Part shown: one piece after another, positions 45,972-56,415 of the stretch
How the letters are laid out: each line of letters begins with the position of its first letter
Position numbering within the stretch: position 1 is the stretch's first letter
From: Methylotenera sp.
GTDB lineage: Bacteria; Pseudomonadota; Gammaproteobacteria; Burkholderiales; Methylophilaceae
Reading direction: 5' to 3'
Length of the DNA stretch: 64,000 bases
Assembly (NCBI GenBank): GCA_021732365.1
Contig: JAKFVD010000001.1
Coordinates: forward strand, 1-64,000
The notes under the pieces: generated by a model
Database searches by the model: none
What the model was told of the DNA's origin: nothing
The model's input: the letters and a program-made list of their open reading frames with translations, nothing else
Program-made: the position numbers and the translations under genes

Positions 45972-46781
45972 ATGCATCCCATGCTAATCAATGCAGTAAA
46001 AGCCGCGCGTGAAGCGGGCCGTATTATCAACAAAGCTTCTAATGATGTGGGCGCGCTAACCGTTCAAAGCAAAGACTTTAACGATTTTGTGAGTGAGGTC
46101 GACCGCTCAGCTGAGCAAGCGATTATTGATACCTTAAAATACGCCTACCCAGACCACGGTTTTTTGGGTGAAGAGAGCGGTAATACCAACCAAGAATCTG
46201 AAAATATCTGGATTATTGACCCCTTGGATGGCACCACCAATTTCTTGCATAATTTCCCTGTGTATTGTGTTTCTATCGCTTTGCAGCAAAAAGGCGTACT
46301 GACGCAAGCAGTGATTTACGACCCAGTAAAAAACGATTTGTTTACTGCCACCAAAGGCCGTGGTGCATTTTTAAATGACAAGCGTATTCGCGTGGCGAAT
46401 CGCAGCAAATTGCAAACTTCATTAATTGCTACTGGCTTTCCATTTAAAGATTTTACGCACTTAGATACTTACATGGATATGCTAAAAGATATGATTAAAA
46501 GCACCAGCGGCATTCGCCGCCCAGGCTCTGCTGCACTCGATTTAGCTTATGTGGCAGCTGGTTATACTGATGGTTTCTTTGAACTGAATTTATCCGCATG
46601 GGATATCGCCGCAGGCGGTTTGCTGGTGCAAGAAGCGGGCGGTATTGTGGGTGATTTTGAAGGCAACGAAAGCTGGCTAAGCACAGGTAATATTGTGGCG
46701 GCTAACCCAAAAGTATTCTCACAAATGTTGCAGGTGTTAAGCCCGCATTTAACCAACGCGCAAAAAACGCAATTCGCTTAA
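45972..46781 (+). CDS. suhB: inositol monophosphatase family protein SuhB
   Basis: A 269-residue metal-dependent phosphatase; SuhB also supports rRNA transcription antitermination in E. coli. Metal-binding motifs are GEESG (near residue 66), [12 protein letters not shown] (near 80-91) and [17 protein letters not shown] (near 211). It diverges from trmJ, and the PF10136 membrane protein gene follows by 8 bases. Confidence 0.95.
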   Translation: MHPMLINAVKAAREAGRIINKASNDVGALTVQSKDFNDFVSEVDRSAEQAIIDTLKYAYPDHGFLGEESGNTNQESENIWIIDPLDGTTNFLHNFPVYCVSIALQQKGVLTQAVIYDPVKNDLFTATKGRGAFLNDKRIRVANRSKLQTSLIATGFPFKDFTHLDTYMDMLKDMIKSTSGIRRPGSAALDLAYVAAGYTDGFFELNLSAWDIAAGGLLVQEAGGIVGDFEGNESWLSTGNIVAANPKVFSQMLQVLSPHLTNAQKTQFA

Positions 46782-46789
46782 GGCACTGA

Positions 46790-48751
46790 ATGCTAGCCAG
46801 CGTGTTTGAACAATATGCGGCGGACTCACAGAATCCGCAGCGCGATATACAATTAATCGCTGATTTAATTGCAAAAATCCGACCAGAAAAGCCGCACGAG
46901 GTAGAGGCGGCTATCAAAGCCATTCAGGCTTTATGCTATTTGTTGCATCAAGATTCAGCAAAAGCGCAGCTATTGCGCGATGCCATATTGCAATTGCTAA
47001 GTGAGCGCAAACCAATCTCTTTGTATTTGATTGCGCGCCACTCGGTATTTACAGGATTTTTTACCGAATTACGCAGACGCATATCACATAAGTTTTTGCC
47101 AGAAGCGGTAGATACTGCTTACTTAATCGATTTATTTGCCTTATTTTTTACCAAAACCACCGATGCCCGCTGGGTTTTGGCGGTGCCTGATGCAGTCTGG
47201 CTTGAGTTGATTGATGCGCTACGATTTGATGAAGCGCCGTCTACACTAACTCAGTCTTGCAGGCAGCATATGATTGCCGCTTCGCAAGCATTGTCTTATC
47301 GAATAGCGGCTTTGGGACTAGAGCCAGAGCTGTTGCGCAATTACCCAGAGCTGGAAAAACATACATCTCCTTTTATTGCGCAGCAAGAAGAGTTAGCCGC
47401 GCTTTTTGGTCAAAATACAGGTGAAATTGACCATATTCTGGTGATGCTGGATCAATGCCGCGTGATTGTTAGCAAAATCCGTCGTAATAGCGTGCAAACT
47501 GGTACCAGTATTCGCCTGACTAATTTGTTGCAGCGTATGTCGCAGCAAATCGCGCGTTTAGAAACATTGCTGCATATTTTAACCAAACAATCATCGGCAA
47601 CATTTGAAGCAAATGCCAATTTAGAAAAAGTGCATTTGTTTAAAGAGTTGGTGTATAGCGAATGCCACAAAAATGATGTAGGCGAGCATTGGCAAGAAAA
47701 CTTAGAAGTGATGGCGCTGCGTGTCACAGAAAATGCCAGCCGCACAGGTGAGCATTATATTACCAATAATCGCCATGAATATTTTGCCTTAATGCGCTCT
47801 GCAATGGGCGCGGGCATGGTGATTGCAGCCATGAGCATGATTAAAATCTTAGTCGCTAAGTTGCACTTGGCGCCCTTAACCGAAGCCATTTTGTTTAGCC
47901 TGAATTATGGTTTTGGCTTTATGCTAATTCATATTTTACATTTCACCGTAGCAACCAAACAGCCCGCCATGACAGCTGCGGCGATTGCCGCCAGTATTGA
48001 TGCTGCGGATAGTAAATCCAAAGAAATGAATCAGTTAATTGCCATGATTGCCAATACGGTGCGCAGCCAAATAGTGGCCATTTTTGGAAATGTTACCTTT
48101 GCAATTCCTACTGCAATGTTGATTGCTTGGATTTTTTTTGCCGTGTTTGACCAGCACTTTATTACGCCAGAAAAAGCACATCACTTACTTAATGATATTC
48201 ACCCATTAAAAAGTGGCGCGGTATTTTATGCAGGTATTGCTGGGGTTTGTTTGTTTTTATCAGGCTTAATTGCTGGTTATCACGATAATTTGGCGATTTA
48301 TAATAAAATTCCGCAACGCTTACGCGCCGTTAAATGGTTGCAAAAACTGTTGGGTGTATCGCGCTTAGATCGCGTAGCAAATTACATTGAAAATAATTTA
48401 GGCTCTCTGGCTGGTAATTTTTATTTTGGTTGTTTATTAGGCGGTATGAGTGCAGTTGGCGTTTTATTTGGCCTGCCGTTTGATATTCGGCATATCGCTT
48501 TCTCATCTGCTTTTGTGGGCTTTGCCACATTCGGTTTAGATTTTATGCTGACATGGCAAACTGTCACCTACGCTGCTTTGGGGTTAATGCTCATTGCATT
48601 CATGAATCTCACCGTTAGCTTTGGGCTAGCGCTCTATGTAGCAATGAAATCGCGCAAAATACGTTTTAAGCAATGGCGAGCGTTGCTACGTCAGCTGGCA
48701 AGCAGGCTGAATCAGCATCCAGCAGAATTTATAATGCCGCCTAAAAATTAG
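46790..48751 (+). CDS. PF10136 membrane protein, annotated in databases as site-specific recombinase
   Basis: A 653-residue protein of the family usually named site-specific recombinase (neisserial Gcr-like). The first 330 residues are soluble and helical; the second half has several hydrophobic segments (about 340-365, 370-390, 425-455, 480-505, 540-565, 580-600, 600-630). No tyrosine- or serine-recombinase motif is visible, so the label is doubtful. It begins 8 bases after suhB and is probably co-transcribed. A membrane function is more plausible than DNA recombination. Confidence 0.8.
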   Translation: MLASVFEQYAADSQNPQRDIQLIADLIAKIRPEKPHEVEAAIKAIQALCYLLHQDSAKAQLLRDAILQLLSERKPISLYLIARHSVFTGFFTELRRRISHKFLPEAVDTAYLIDLFALFFTKTTDARWVLAVPDAVWLELIDALRFDEAPSTLTQSCRQHMIAASQALSYRIAALGLEPELLRNYPELEKHTSPFIAQQEELAALFGQNTGEIDHILVMLDQCRVIVSKIRRNSVQTGTSIRLTNLLQRMSQQIARLETLLHILTKQSSATFEANANLEKVHLFKELVYSECHKNDVGEHWQENLEVMALRVTENASRTGEHYITNNRHEYFALMRSAMGAGMVIAAMSMIKILVAKLHLAPLTEAILFSLNYGFGFMLIHILHFTVATKQPAMTAAAIAASIDAADSKSKEMNQLIAMIANTVRSQIVAIFGNVTFAIPTAMLIAWIFFAVFDQHFITPEKAHHLLNDIHPLKSGAVFYAGIAGVCLFLSGLIAGYHDNLAIYNKIPQRLRAVKWLQKLLGVSRLDRVANYIENNLGSLAGNFYFGCLLGGMSAVGVLFGLPFDIRHIAFSSAFVGFATFGLDFMLTWQTVTYAALGLMLIAFMNLTVSFGLALYVAMKSRKIRFKQWRALLRQLASRLNQHPAEFIMPPKN

Positions 48752-48765
48752 GCAATAACAAACAG

Positions 48766-48978
48766 TTAGTGAATGATTTGCGATTCTTCACTTAATGCAC
48801 GGTTAACCAAATCGGCCATTTTAAATAATTGGTCATCTTCGCTTAGCATGACGCGATTGAAAAAATCAGCCTTGTAAGCTTCATCGCTGGCTAGTTTTTC
48901 AATATCAAACGGGCCCATTACTTTTCTACATTGCACCAAAAACTCAGCATAAACAGCATATACGTTTTGATTGTTCAT
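48766..48978 (-). CDS. small conserved-looking protein of unknown function
   Basis: A 70-residue soluble, mostly helical protein. The sequence MNNQNVYAVYAEFLVQCRKV is followed by an acidic helical part. A ribosome-binding site (AAAGGATG) precedes it at a reasonable distance. It converges with the PF10136 gene. I do not recognise the family. Confidence 0.6.
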   Translation of the reverse strand: MNNQNVYAVYAEFLVQCRKVMGPFDIEKLASDEAYKADFFNRVMLSEDDQLFKMADLVNRALSEESQIIH

Positions 48979-49297
48979 TTTAAATTCATCCTTTTAATTA
49001 ATGAAGTTGGTAAATGTAGAATTGCATAATGTATGCCACATCAATTAATTTTCTAACTATTTGTTTTTATTAACTAATTAATTATTATTTTTATTGATTA
49101 TTCCGAAGAATGTCGAAATGCTTACAGGAAATGATGAAAATTTGAACAACTAGTTAAGTTAATTGATTGGCGATTTTAAATAAATACGGATGTTAAAAAG
49201 TGTAGGTGTTAAAAACTGAAATACCGCTGTTAAAATGGTCCATTATTACTAAAGCCGCACTACCACAAATCACTAGCCACAAATAGAGAACTGCACA
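48979..49297. other. AT-rich intergenic region upstream of mutS
   Basis: No gene or convincing RNA is seen in these roughly 320 bases. The region is very AT-rich with several TTAATTAA-like stretches, and it probably holds the mutS promoter and that of the small divergent gene. Confidence 0.45.
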
Positions 49298-51907
49298 TTG
49301 ATAGAATCAACTAAAGATAAGGCTGCAAACAGCCATACGCCAATGATGCGCCAGTATTTAGGCTTAAAAGTGCAGCACCCCGATATGTTGCTGTTTTATC
49401 GCATGGGTGATTTCTACGAATTATTTTTTGAAGATGCCGAGAAAGCGGCGCGTTTGCTTGGCATTACATTAACGCGGCGCGGCACCAGTAATGGCGAGCC
49501 GATTAAGATGGCGGGTGTACCTTATCATGCGGCAGAGCAATATTTAGCCAAGCTGGCCAAAATGGGCGAAGCGGTGGCGATTTGTGAGCAAATCGGCGAC
49601 CCTGCAACCAGTAAAGGCCCGGTTGAGCGCGCCGTGACGCGTATTTTAACGCCTGGTACTTTAACCGACACTGCTTTGCTGGATGAAACCCGTGATAATT
49701 TATTATTAAGTATTTGTTTTGGTGATGGTTTAATTGGCTTGGCGCAATTAAATCTGACTTCTGGCGCGTTTGTTTTGAGCGAAATTGCCATTGGGCAGCT
49801 TTCGCAAGAGCTGGCGCGTATCAATCCAGCCGAAATCGTGTGTGAAGATAATTCGCAATACGAAACGCAAATAGCAATAGTTAACCAGCAAAAAGCCCCT
49901 AAAAAACGCTTAAGTAGTTGGCAATTTGATTTCGATAGCGCAATCGGTAGCTTAACCAAGCAACTAAATACGCGCGATTTAAATGGCTTTGGTTGTGCAG
50001 ATTTAAAGCCAGCGATTTGCGCAGCGGGCGCTTTATTCGATTATGTTAAGCACACGCAACGTGCTGCATTGCCGCATATTCATACTATTAGCGTTGCATC
50101 GACTTCTGAAACAATTCAGTTAGATGCGGCAACGCGCCGTAATTTAGAAATCGATATGACCTTGCGTGGTGACGCATCGCCAACTTTATATTCACTGTTA
50201 AATACCACGCAAACCGCCATGGGCGCGCGCTTATTGCGCCATTGGCTGCATCATCCCTTGCGTGATAAAAACTTAATTATTAAACGCCATGATGCCGTCG
50301 CCGAGTTGTTAACCACTCAAAAGTATCAAGAATTACGGGTTAACTTAAAGGCGATTGGCGATATTGAGCGTATTACAACGCGCATTGCTTTAAAGACAGC
50401 TAGACCGCGCGATTTATCTGGCTTAGCTACCAGTTTGGCACAATTACCCTTGTTGCAAAATTTATTATTTTCCAGCAAAGCCATTTTGTTGGAAACGCTT
50501 GCGGCCAATTTGCAAGCGCCTTTGGCTGTTATTGATTTATTATGCAAAGCCATTCAGCCAGAGCCTTCATCATTATTGCGTGAAGGCGGTGTGATTGCTA
50601 ATGGGTTCGATGCGGAATTAGACGAGTTGCGCAGTTTGCAAACCAATCATGGTGATTTTTTATTGCAATTTGAAGCGGCTGAAAAAGCGCGTACTGGTTT
50701 ACAAAACCTAAAAGTGGAATACAACAGCGTGCATGGTTTTTATATTGAAATCAGCCGTGCACAGGCCGAAAATGCGCCAGCAGAATATCGTCGTCGCCAA
50801 ACGCTCAAAAATGCTGAGCGCTTTATTACGCCTGAATTAAAAGCGTTTGAAGATAAAGTGCTTAGTGCAAATGACCGCGCTTTAGCACGCGAAAAAATGC
50901 TGTATGAACAAGTGTTAAATCAATTAATTCCGTTTGTAGCAGCTTTGCAAACCAACAGTGGCGCGGTAGCTAGCTTGGATGTTTTGTGCTGTTTTGCAGA
51001 GCGCGCAAAAAGTTTAAATTACGTTCAACCGCAGTTTACACAAGCACCAGGCATTGAAATCATCGCGGGACGGCATCCTGTTGTAGAGAGTATTTCTGTA
51101 GCAAGTAACGGTCAGCCTTTTATCGCCAATGATGTGTTGCTAAATCCTTATCGCCAATTATTGTTGATTACTGGGCCCAATATGGGCGGCAAATCCACCT
51201 TTATGCGACAAACAGCCTTAATTGTATTGTTAGCGCACTGCGGCTGCTTCGTGCCAGCAAATGTCGCTAAAATCGGCGAAATTGATCGTATCTTCACGCG
51301 AATAGGCGCGTCTGATGATTTGGCAGGTGGTCGTTCTACCTTTATGGTGGAAATGACGGAAACCGCGAACATTTTGCATAATGCCACCGATAAAAGTTTG
51401 GTGTTGTTAGATGAAATTGGGCGCGGGACTTCTACGTTCGATGGATTAAGTTTAGCGTGGGCAGTGGCTAAACAGCTGCTAGAAAAAAATAAAAGCTACA
51501 CCTTATTTGCCACGCATTATTTTGAGTTAACACGGATTATAGATGAAGCGAAACAAGCCGCAAATATACATTTGGATGCGGTGGAGCATGGTCAAGGTGA
51601 AAATAAGACTATCGTATTTATGCACAAAGTAGAGGAGGGCGCTGCCCATATGAGCTATGGCATACAAGTGGCGCAATTGGCAGGAATTCCTAAAGCGGTT
51701 GTAGCGATTGCGAAACGTAAATTAACACAATTAGAGAATAATCAGATTGCACAAAATGCACAGCAACCTGATATGTTTATTGATGATATCGAACCTGAAC
51801 CTATGCCGTCGCACCCGTTAATTGAAGCTTTGGAAGCGATTCAGCCAGATGACTTAACGCCCAAAATGGCACTAGAATTAGTATATAAAATGAAAAGTTT
51901 GGTTTGA
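49298..51907 (+). CDS. mutS: DNA mismatch repair protein MutS
   Basis: An 869-residue mismatch sensor and ATPase. The mismatch-binding FYE motif is in [17 protein letters not shown] (near residue 35-42). Walker A is [13 protein letters not shown] (near residue 626), Walker B is [15 protein letters not shown], and the C-terminal helix-turn-helix follows. The TTG start at 49298 is chosen because the residues before HTPMMRQYL fit the family start (E. coli HTPMMQQYL); an ATG at 49343 would lose them. Full length. Confidence 0.97.
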   Translation: MIESTKDKAANSHTPMMRQYLGLKVQHPDMLLFYRMGDFYELFFEDAEKAARLLGITLTRRGTSNGEPIKMAGVPYHAAEQYLAKLAKMGEAVAICEQIGDPATSKGPVERAVTRILTPGTLTDTALLDETRDNLLLSICFGDGLIGLAQLNLTSGAFVLSEIAIGQLSQELARINPAEIVCEDNSQYETQIAIVNQQKAPKKRLSSWQFDFDSAIGSLTKQLNTRDLNGFGCADLKPAICAAGALFDYVKHTQRAALPHIHTISVASTSETIQLDAATRRNLEIDMTLRGDASPTLYSLLNTTQTAMGARLLRHWLHHPLRDKNLIIKRHDAVAELLTTQKYQELRVNLKAIGDIERITTRIALKTARPRDLSGLATSLAQLPLLQNLLFSSKAILLETLAANLQAPLAVIDLLCKAIQPEPSSLLREGGVIANGFDAELDELRSLQTNHGDFLLQFEAAEKARTGLQNLKVEYNSVHGFYIEISRAQAENAPAEYRRRQTLKNAERFITPELKAFEDKVLSANDRALAREKMLYEQVLNQLIPFVAALQTNSGAVASLDVLCCFAERAKSLNYVQPQFTQAPGIEIIAGRHPVVESISVASNGQPFIANDVLLNPYRQLLLITGPNMGGKSTFMRQTALIVLLAHCGCFVPANVAKIGEIDRIFTRIGASDDLAGGRSTFMVEMTETANILHNATDKSLVLLDEIGRGTSTFDGLSLAWAVAKQLLEKNKSYTLFATHYFELTRIIDEAKQAANIHLDAVEHGQGENKTIVFMHKVEEGAAHMSYGIQVAQLAGIPKAVVAIAKRKLTQLENNQIAQNAQQPDMFIDDIEPEPMPSHPLIEALEAIQPDDLTPKMALELVYKMKSLV

Positions 51908-51943
51908 ACTGCTTGCCTTATTTGACGATTATTTAGTCTTAAT

Positions 51944-52621
51944 TTAATCTGGATTGATATATTCAATAAGCTGCGGCAGTAGTTTATATCCAATTATTGC
52001 AAACAAGATGCAAGCAAGCACAAACAATACCCTCAGCAAGGCAGAATCATGAAATCCAAAATGGTCATCGACAAAATCTTCGAAGTCGGTCGTTTCTTCG
52101 CCGTCCCAAAATTCTTTGTAAGTTTTGCCCGCTAAAATCTCGTCGTCAACAAATTGTTGATAGTCGCTGCCCAGTTCTACAATGCTAATATTTGCAGCGC
52201 TCCACTGATAGATGTCATCAGAAAATTGGATGTCGGGTACATCTAATATTGCAATATGTGTATTGTTGATTTCAGCATACGTATTATGTGATTCATCAGT
52301 TTTAATAACGGATTTTGATACAGAGCTCAAATTAAAATCCATTTTAAGTGCGCTGTCATTACGTTTTTTATTTTTAAATTTTTTCGTGTAGAAGCGATTA
52401 AAATCGTCACCCAGTGTATTTTTTACCCACAGTTCGCTATTAGGTGTGGGAGAAAAAAGCGAATTGTTTTGATTCGATGGAATAATAGTACTTGTTGATA
52501 GCTCTGGAACAAGGTTGCTGACCACTGCTGTAGGCGCTTCTTTATTCACAGCAGTAGCATCCGCTAAAGTACTAGCTATGCAAAAAAATACAAATAAGCT
52601 GATGCAGAAGCGCTTAAACAT
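51944..52621 (-). CDS. predicted exported, C-terminally anchored protein of unknown function
   Basis: A 225-residue protein. The start at 52621 (MFKRFCISLFVFFCIASTLA) follows AAGG at a good distance and gives a clear signal peptide; a longer start at 52645 is less likely. The middle is acidic and rich in Ser, Asn and Asp, and a single hydrophobic span (about residues 194-214, LRVLFVLACILFAIIGYKLL) lies near the C-terminus. It would be exposed to the periplasm. Not a family I know. Confidence 0.7.
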   Translation of the reverse strand: MFKRFCISLFVFFCIASTLADATAVNKEAPTAVVSNLVPELSTSTIIPSNQNNSLFSPTPNSELWVKNTLGDDFNRFYTKKFKNKKRNDSALKMDFNLSSVSKSVIKTDESHNTYAEINNTHIAILDVPDIQFSDDIYQWSAANISIVELGSDYQQFVDDEILAGKTYKEFWDGEETTDFEDFVDDHFGFHDSALLRVLFVLACILFAIIGYKLLPQLIEYINPD

Positions 52622-52725
52622 GGCAAGACCTTGAAGTGAATTCATATTTAAGCACTAAACCCTGCTTAATACTATGGTCTTTAAGGGCTAATCAGTTTGA
52701 GTCACTAAATAAATGGGGTAATTAG

Positions 52726-52767
52726 CAAAACACCTATCGATAGCTTTGTGTATCGATAGGTGTTTTG
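52726..52767. terminator. very strong perfect hairpin between slyD and the exported protein gene
   Basis: A 17-bp perfect stem (52726-52742 and 52751-52767; core CACCTATCGATA) with an 8-base loop and AAAA/TTTT ends. It lies 63 bases after slyD on the minus strand and most probably ends that transcript. Confidence 0.7.
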
Positions 52768-52829
52768 TAAGTAGTACGCTAACTTTATAAAGCTTTAACT
52801 TTGTAAAGTTCGGCTTTGTGGAGTTTAAA

Positions 52830-53309
52830 TTAGTGGTGGTGACCGCCTGCTCCGTGCACGTGACTATGTGAAACTTCTTCTTTGCTGGCACTGCGCACTT
52901 CGGTAATTGTAGCTTTGAATAATAAACGCTCGCCAGCCCATGGGTGGTTCCCGTCTACTACTACTTTGCCATCTGCAATTTCTGTTACTGTGTATAAAAT
53001 CACTTCACCTGTTTCATCTTCACCCTCAAATTGCATGCCCACTTTTAATTCATTGGCTGGAAAAGCGCTTGCCGGCTCAATTTGTACCAGTTCTTCATCA
53101 TATTCACCAAAGCCATCAACTGGCTCTAAGTTAACCTCAATAACGTCACCCACGTTTTTGCCATGCATGGCTTCTTCAACTTTTGGGAATATGTTGTCAT
53201 AGCCGCCATGCAAGTATGCAACTGGCTCTGCGCTTGATTCCAGCACTTCGCCATCGGTGTTTTTAAGTTCATAAGTCATGGTGACAACGGTGTTCATAGC
53301 GACTTGCAT
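52830..53309 (-). CDS. slyD: FKBP-type peptidyl-prolyl isomerase SlyD
   Basis: A 159-residue isomerase and chaperone. It has the FKBP fold split by the insert-in-flap chaperone domain (about 70-130), with the start TVVTMTYELKNTDGEVLESS and the HPWAGERLLF segment. The short C-terminal tail is His-rich (HSHVHGAGGHHH), so nickel binding is likely, though the tail is much shorter than in E. coli SlyD. The ATG at 53309 follows AGGAA. Confidence 0.94.
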   Translation of the reverse strand: MQVAMNTVVTMTYELKNTDGEVLESSAEPVAYLHGGYDNIFPKVEEAMHGKNVGDVIEVNLEPVDGFGEYDEELVQIEPASAFPANELKVGMQFEGEDETGEVILYTVTEIADGKVVVDGNHPWAGERLLFKATITEVRSASKEEVSHSHVHGAGGHHH

Positions 53310-53379
53310 AGTGATTTCCTGAAAATTTAAATGTGAATATTTTAATCTAAAAATGTGGCAATTGTTTGACTAAATGTAG

Positions 53380-53850
53380 TTAACCATGAGGGTGACGTTG
53401 TCGCCATCGCCAAGGCGGTGTTGGATTTTTGCGCTTCCATAGCCCAATTTTATTGGTTTTAGCGGTCTGCTCAGCAAGGTCTAGCGTGTAATCCATTGAA
53501 TAGCGACGATTAAACCATGCATGCCCGTTGTTAATCATAAACACGCTGACATCTTGATTATTACAGCTTAACCTGCCTAAATGTCGTTGGTATTTATCAA
53601 TGCCAGAGAGTGATACTTGTATGTTGGCATTTTTACATAATTTAGTCAGCGCGCGCCGCGCCGTTTTGCCATAAGATTGATTACGCTCTGGCGCGTCAAT
53701 ATCGGTTATGCGTAGTTTGTATTCAGCAACAGCATCTTTTATTTTAACGGTATCGCCATCATAAAAGTAGGTGATTTTAGGGCTCAAGTCAGCGGCTAGC
53801 GCGTTAAAGTTAACGCCTAAAAACAAGCAAAAAATAATGCAGATTTTCAA
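53380..53850 (-). CDS. exported thermonuclease (staphylococcal nuclease-like)
   Basis: A 156-residue nuclease of the SNase family with a signal peptide (MKICIIFCLFLGVNFNALAA). Catalytic and metal residues are D31 (FYDGDTV), R47, D52 and E55 (YKLRITDIDAPER), and R93. The TTG start at 53850 is preferred because it gives an ordinary signal peptide and avoids overlap with nadB; longer starts run into nadB. It follows nadB by 16 bases on the same strand. Confidence 0.87.
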   Translation of the reverse strand: MKICIIFCLFLGVNFNALAADLSPKITYFYDGDTVKIKDAVAEYKLRITDIDAPERNQSYGKTARRALTKLCKNANIQVSLSGIDKYQRHLGRLSCNNQDVSVFMINNGHAWFNRRYSMDYTLDLAEQTAKTNKIGLWKRKNPTPPWRWRQRHPHG

Positions 53851-53866
53851 TAGCAAGTGGCTAATT

Positions 53867-55483
53867 CTAATGTCCGTGCCTGCTATCCAATAAGCTGTAA
53901 TGCTTAGAAGGTTCCAGCACAGTAGGAATCGCTTCATCCAGTAATTCTGGATAATCTTTACTGTAATGCAGGCCGCGGCTTTCATGTCGCTCTATCGCGC
54001 TTTTTACAATTAATTCAGCCACTTGCAGTAAGTTTCTTAATTCAATCAAATTATTGCTGACCCTGAAATTGCTGTAAAACTCATGCACTTCATCGCGCAA
54101 CATATGAATACGATGCAACGCACGGCTTAAGCGTTTATTGGTGCGCACAATGCCCACGTAATTCCACATAAAGCGCCGCAATTCATTCCAAGTGTGCGTA
54201 ATTAACACTTCTTCATCCGCATCGGTGACGCGGCTTTCATCCCAATGCGGCAACCGACGAAAATCTTGATTAGGCGCGCTTAATATGGCGTTTGCCGCGG
54301 CTTGGCCAAATACTAGGCACTCTAATAATGAGTTGCTGGCCAAACGATTCGCGCCATGCAAGCCTGTGCAAGCGGTTTCGCCAATCGCATATAAACAGGC
54401 AATATCAGTGGCGCCTGTGGCATCTGTCATCACGCCACCGCAACTATAATGTGCCGCTGGCACCACAGGAATTGGTTGCTTGGTAATATCAATGCCCAAT
54501 TCCAAGCAGCGCGCATAAATATTAGGAAAGTGCTCTTGAATGAATGCTGCAGGTTTATGCGTAATATCTAAATACACGCAATCTAAGCCGCGTTTTTTCA
54601 TTTCAAAGTCAATCGCACGCGCCACCACATCGCGCGGCGCCAACTCTTCACGATGGTCATGTTCTGGCATAAAGCGCGTTCCATCTGGCAGTTTCAATAA
54701 ACCGCCTTCACCACGTACAACCTCACTAATTAAAAAAGATTTGGCATGGGGATGATATAAACAGGTAGGGTGAAACTGAATAAATTCCATATTGGCCACA
54801 CGGCAGCCTGCGCGCCATGCCATGGCAATGCCATCACCTGTACTGACATCTGGGTTGGTGGTGTACAAATACACTTTACCTGCACCGCCTGTTGCCAAAA
54901 CGGTTTGCGCGGCAGCAATCGTTATTACATGCCCAGAGTTGTTATCTAATATATAAGCGCCCAAGCATTGGTCGTTTATTGTATTTTTGTCTAGTTTTTT
55001 TGCAGTCACCAAATCAACGGCAATATGATTTTCTAAAATAGTGATATTGGAATGCTCGCGTACTTTTTGCGCTAATGTCTTTTGTACGGCTTGCCCAGTC
55101 GCGTCAGCCACATGTACAACGCGTCTGTGGCTGTGGCCGCCTTCGCGTGTAAGGTGAAAGTTGCTGTTATCGGCTTCGCGCGTGAATTCAACGCCTTGAT
55201 TAATGAGCCATTCAATTGCCTCAAAACCTTGCGTGGCGACCATGCGCGTCACTTCCACATCACATAATCCAGCACCAGCGATTAAAGTATCCTGAATGTG
55301 TTCTTCAACCGTATCGTCACTATTGAGCACGGCAGCAATACCGCCTTGCGCCCAACTACTGGCGCTATCTGATATTTCACGTTTGCTCACTAAACATACG
55401 CGTTTTGTATCTGCCACTTGTAAAGCCATGGTTAAGCCAGCTAAGCCGCTGCCGATAATCAGCACATCAAATTGTTGTGACAT
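53867..55483 (-). CDS. nadB: L-aspartate oxidase
   Basis: A 538-residue FAD enzyme that makes iminoaspartate for NAD synthesis. The FAD-binding start is DVLIIGSGLAGLTMAL, and GARGLGGANRLASNSLLECLVFG-type residues (here GLHGANRLASNSLLE) mark the active-site region with the catalytic Arg and His. nadB beside the divergent rpoE operon is the normal betaproteobacterial order. Confidence 0.97.
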   Translation of the reverse strand: MSQQFDVLIIGSGLAGLTMALQVADTKRVCLVSKREISDSASSWAQGGIAAVLNSDDTVEEHIQDTLIAGAGLCDVEVTRMVATQGFEAIEWLINQGVEFTREADNSNFHLTREGGHSHRRVVHVADATGQAVQKTLAQKVREHSNITILENHIAVDLVTAKKLDKNTINDQCLGAYILDNNSGHVITIAAAQTVLATGGAGKVYLYTTNPDVSTGDGIAMAWRAGCRVANMEFIQFHPTCLYHPHAKSFLISEVVRGEGGLLKLPDGTRFMPEHDHREELAPRDVVARAIDFEMKKRGLDCVYLDITHKPAAFIQEHFPNIYARCLELGIDITKQPIPVVPAAHYSCGGVMTDATGATDIACLYAIGETACTGLHGANRLASNSLLECLVFGQAAANAILSAPNQDFRRLPHWDESRVTDADEEVLITHTWNELRRFMWNYVGIVRTNKRLSRALHRIHMLRDEVHEFYSNFRVSNNLIELRNLLQVAELIVKSAIERHESRGLHYSKDYPELLDEAIPTVLEPSKHYSLLDSRHGH

Positions 55484-55712
55484 AAACTAATAGAAAATGA
55501 ATGAACTAATAAGAGTTTATCTGTGTCTTTAACCATAAGCTAGCAATATAAAAATGTGCATTGTAGTGGTGAAAATTACCGCGATATTCTGGAGGATGCA
55601 AATGTTACAAACGAGCAAAATTGAAGCGCTATCCCGTTCAAGTTTCGTAGAATCATCTCCACAGGCGTATAATGTGGGCTATAAAACGAACCAAAATGGG
55701 AGTGGTCATTTA

Positions 55713-56342
55713 ATGGCTGATAAGCCAATCAACACAGCAGTTGTAGGTACTCGTGAATTAGATCAAGTTTTGGTAGAACGCGCACAAAAAGGCGATCAAA
55801 AAGCATTTGGTATGTTAGTGGAAAAATACCATCGCAAACTAGGTCGTTTGTTGTCGCGCATGATTCGTGATCAAGCAGAAGTAGAAGACGTTGTGCAAGA
55901 GTCTTTTATTAAAGCGTATCGCGCACTGCACAATTTTAGAGGCGACAGTGCGTTTTATACTTGGTTGTATCGCATAGGTATTAACACGGCTAAAAATTAC
56001 TTGGTATCAATGGGTCGTAGGCCGCAAGTGATGCAAGATGTTGAAATTGAAGATGTTGAAAACTTTGAAGACGGCAACGAAATGCGCACCATGGAGACAC
56101 CAGAAACTGCCATGATGACCAAAGAAATCGCGCAGACTGTCAATGATACCGTAGCCAGTTTGCCAGAAGAATTGCGCACAGCGATTACTTTGCGCGAATT
56201 AGAGGGTTTAAGTTATGAAGAAATTGCGACATTAATGCAATGCCCAATCGGCACAGTACGTTCGCGTATTTTTAGAGCGCGCGAAACCATTGCATTGAAA
56301 TTGCGTCCACTTTTAGATACGCCAGATGGCAAGCGTTGGTAA
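55713..56342 (+). CDS. rpoE: RNA polymerase sigma-E factor
   Basis: A 209-residue extracytoplasmic-function sigma factor for envelope stress. Region 2 is FGMLVEKYHRKLGRLLSRMI followed by DQAEVEDVVQESFIKAYRAL; region 4 is RELEGLSYEEIATLMQCPIG. The ATG at 55713 (MADKP) is chosen because the family begins there and GGGAG lies upstream; the frame stays open 53 codons further up, but that leader does not look like protein of this family. rseA, rseB and rseC follow. Confidence 0.96.
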   Translation: MADKPINTAVVGTRELDQVLVERAQKGDQKAFGMLVEKYHRKLGRLLSRMIRDQAEVEDVVQESFIKAYRALHNFRGDSAFYTWLYRIGINTAKNYLVSMGRRPQVMQDVEIEDVENFEDGNEMRTMETPETAMMTKEIAQTVNDTVASLPEELRTAITLRELEGLSYEEIATLMQCPIGTVRSRIFRARETIALKLRPLLDTPDGKRW

Positions 56343-56415
56343 GCGTACTTAATGAGTTTTTTGAATCGAATTTTGATAAATAGCATGCTAAATGCTATAG
56401 ATTTTGAGGTGTAAA

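Noticed and set aside
46790..48751. Mobile element suggested by the name site-specific recombinase
   Set aside because: No catalytic recombinase motif, several membrane spans, no flanking repeats, and conserved linkage to suhB.
55554..55712. N-terminal extension of rpoE by 53 codons
   Set aside because: The extension does not resemble sigma-E proteins, and a ribosome-binding site precedes the ATG at 55713.
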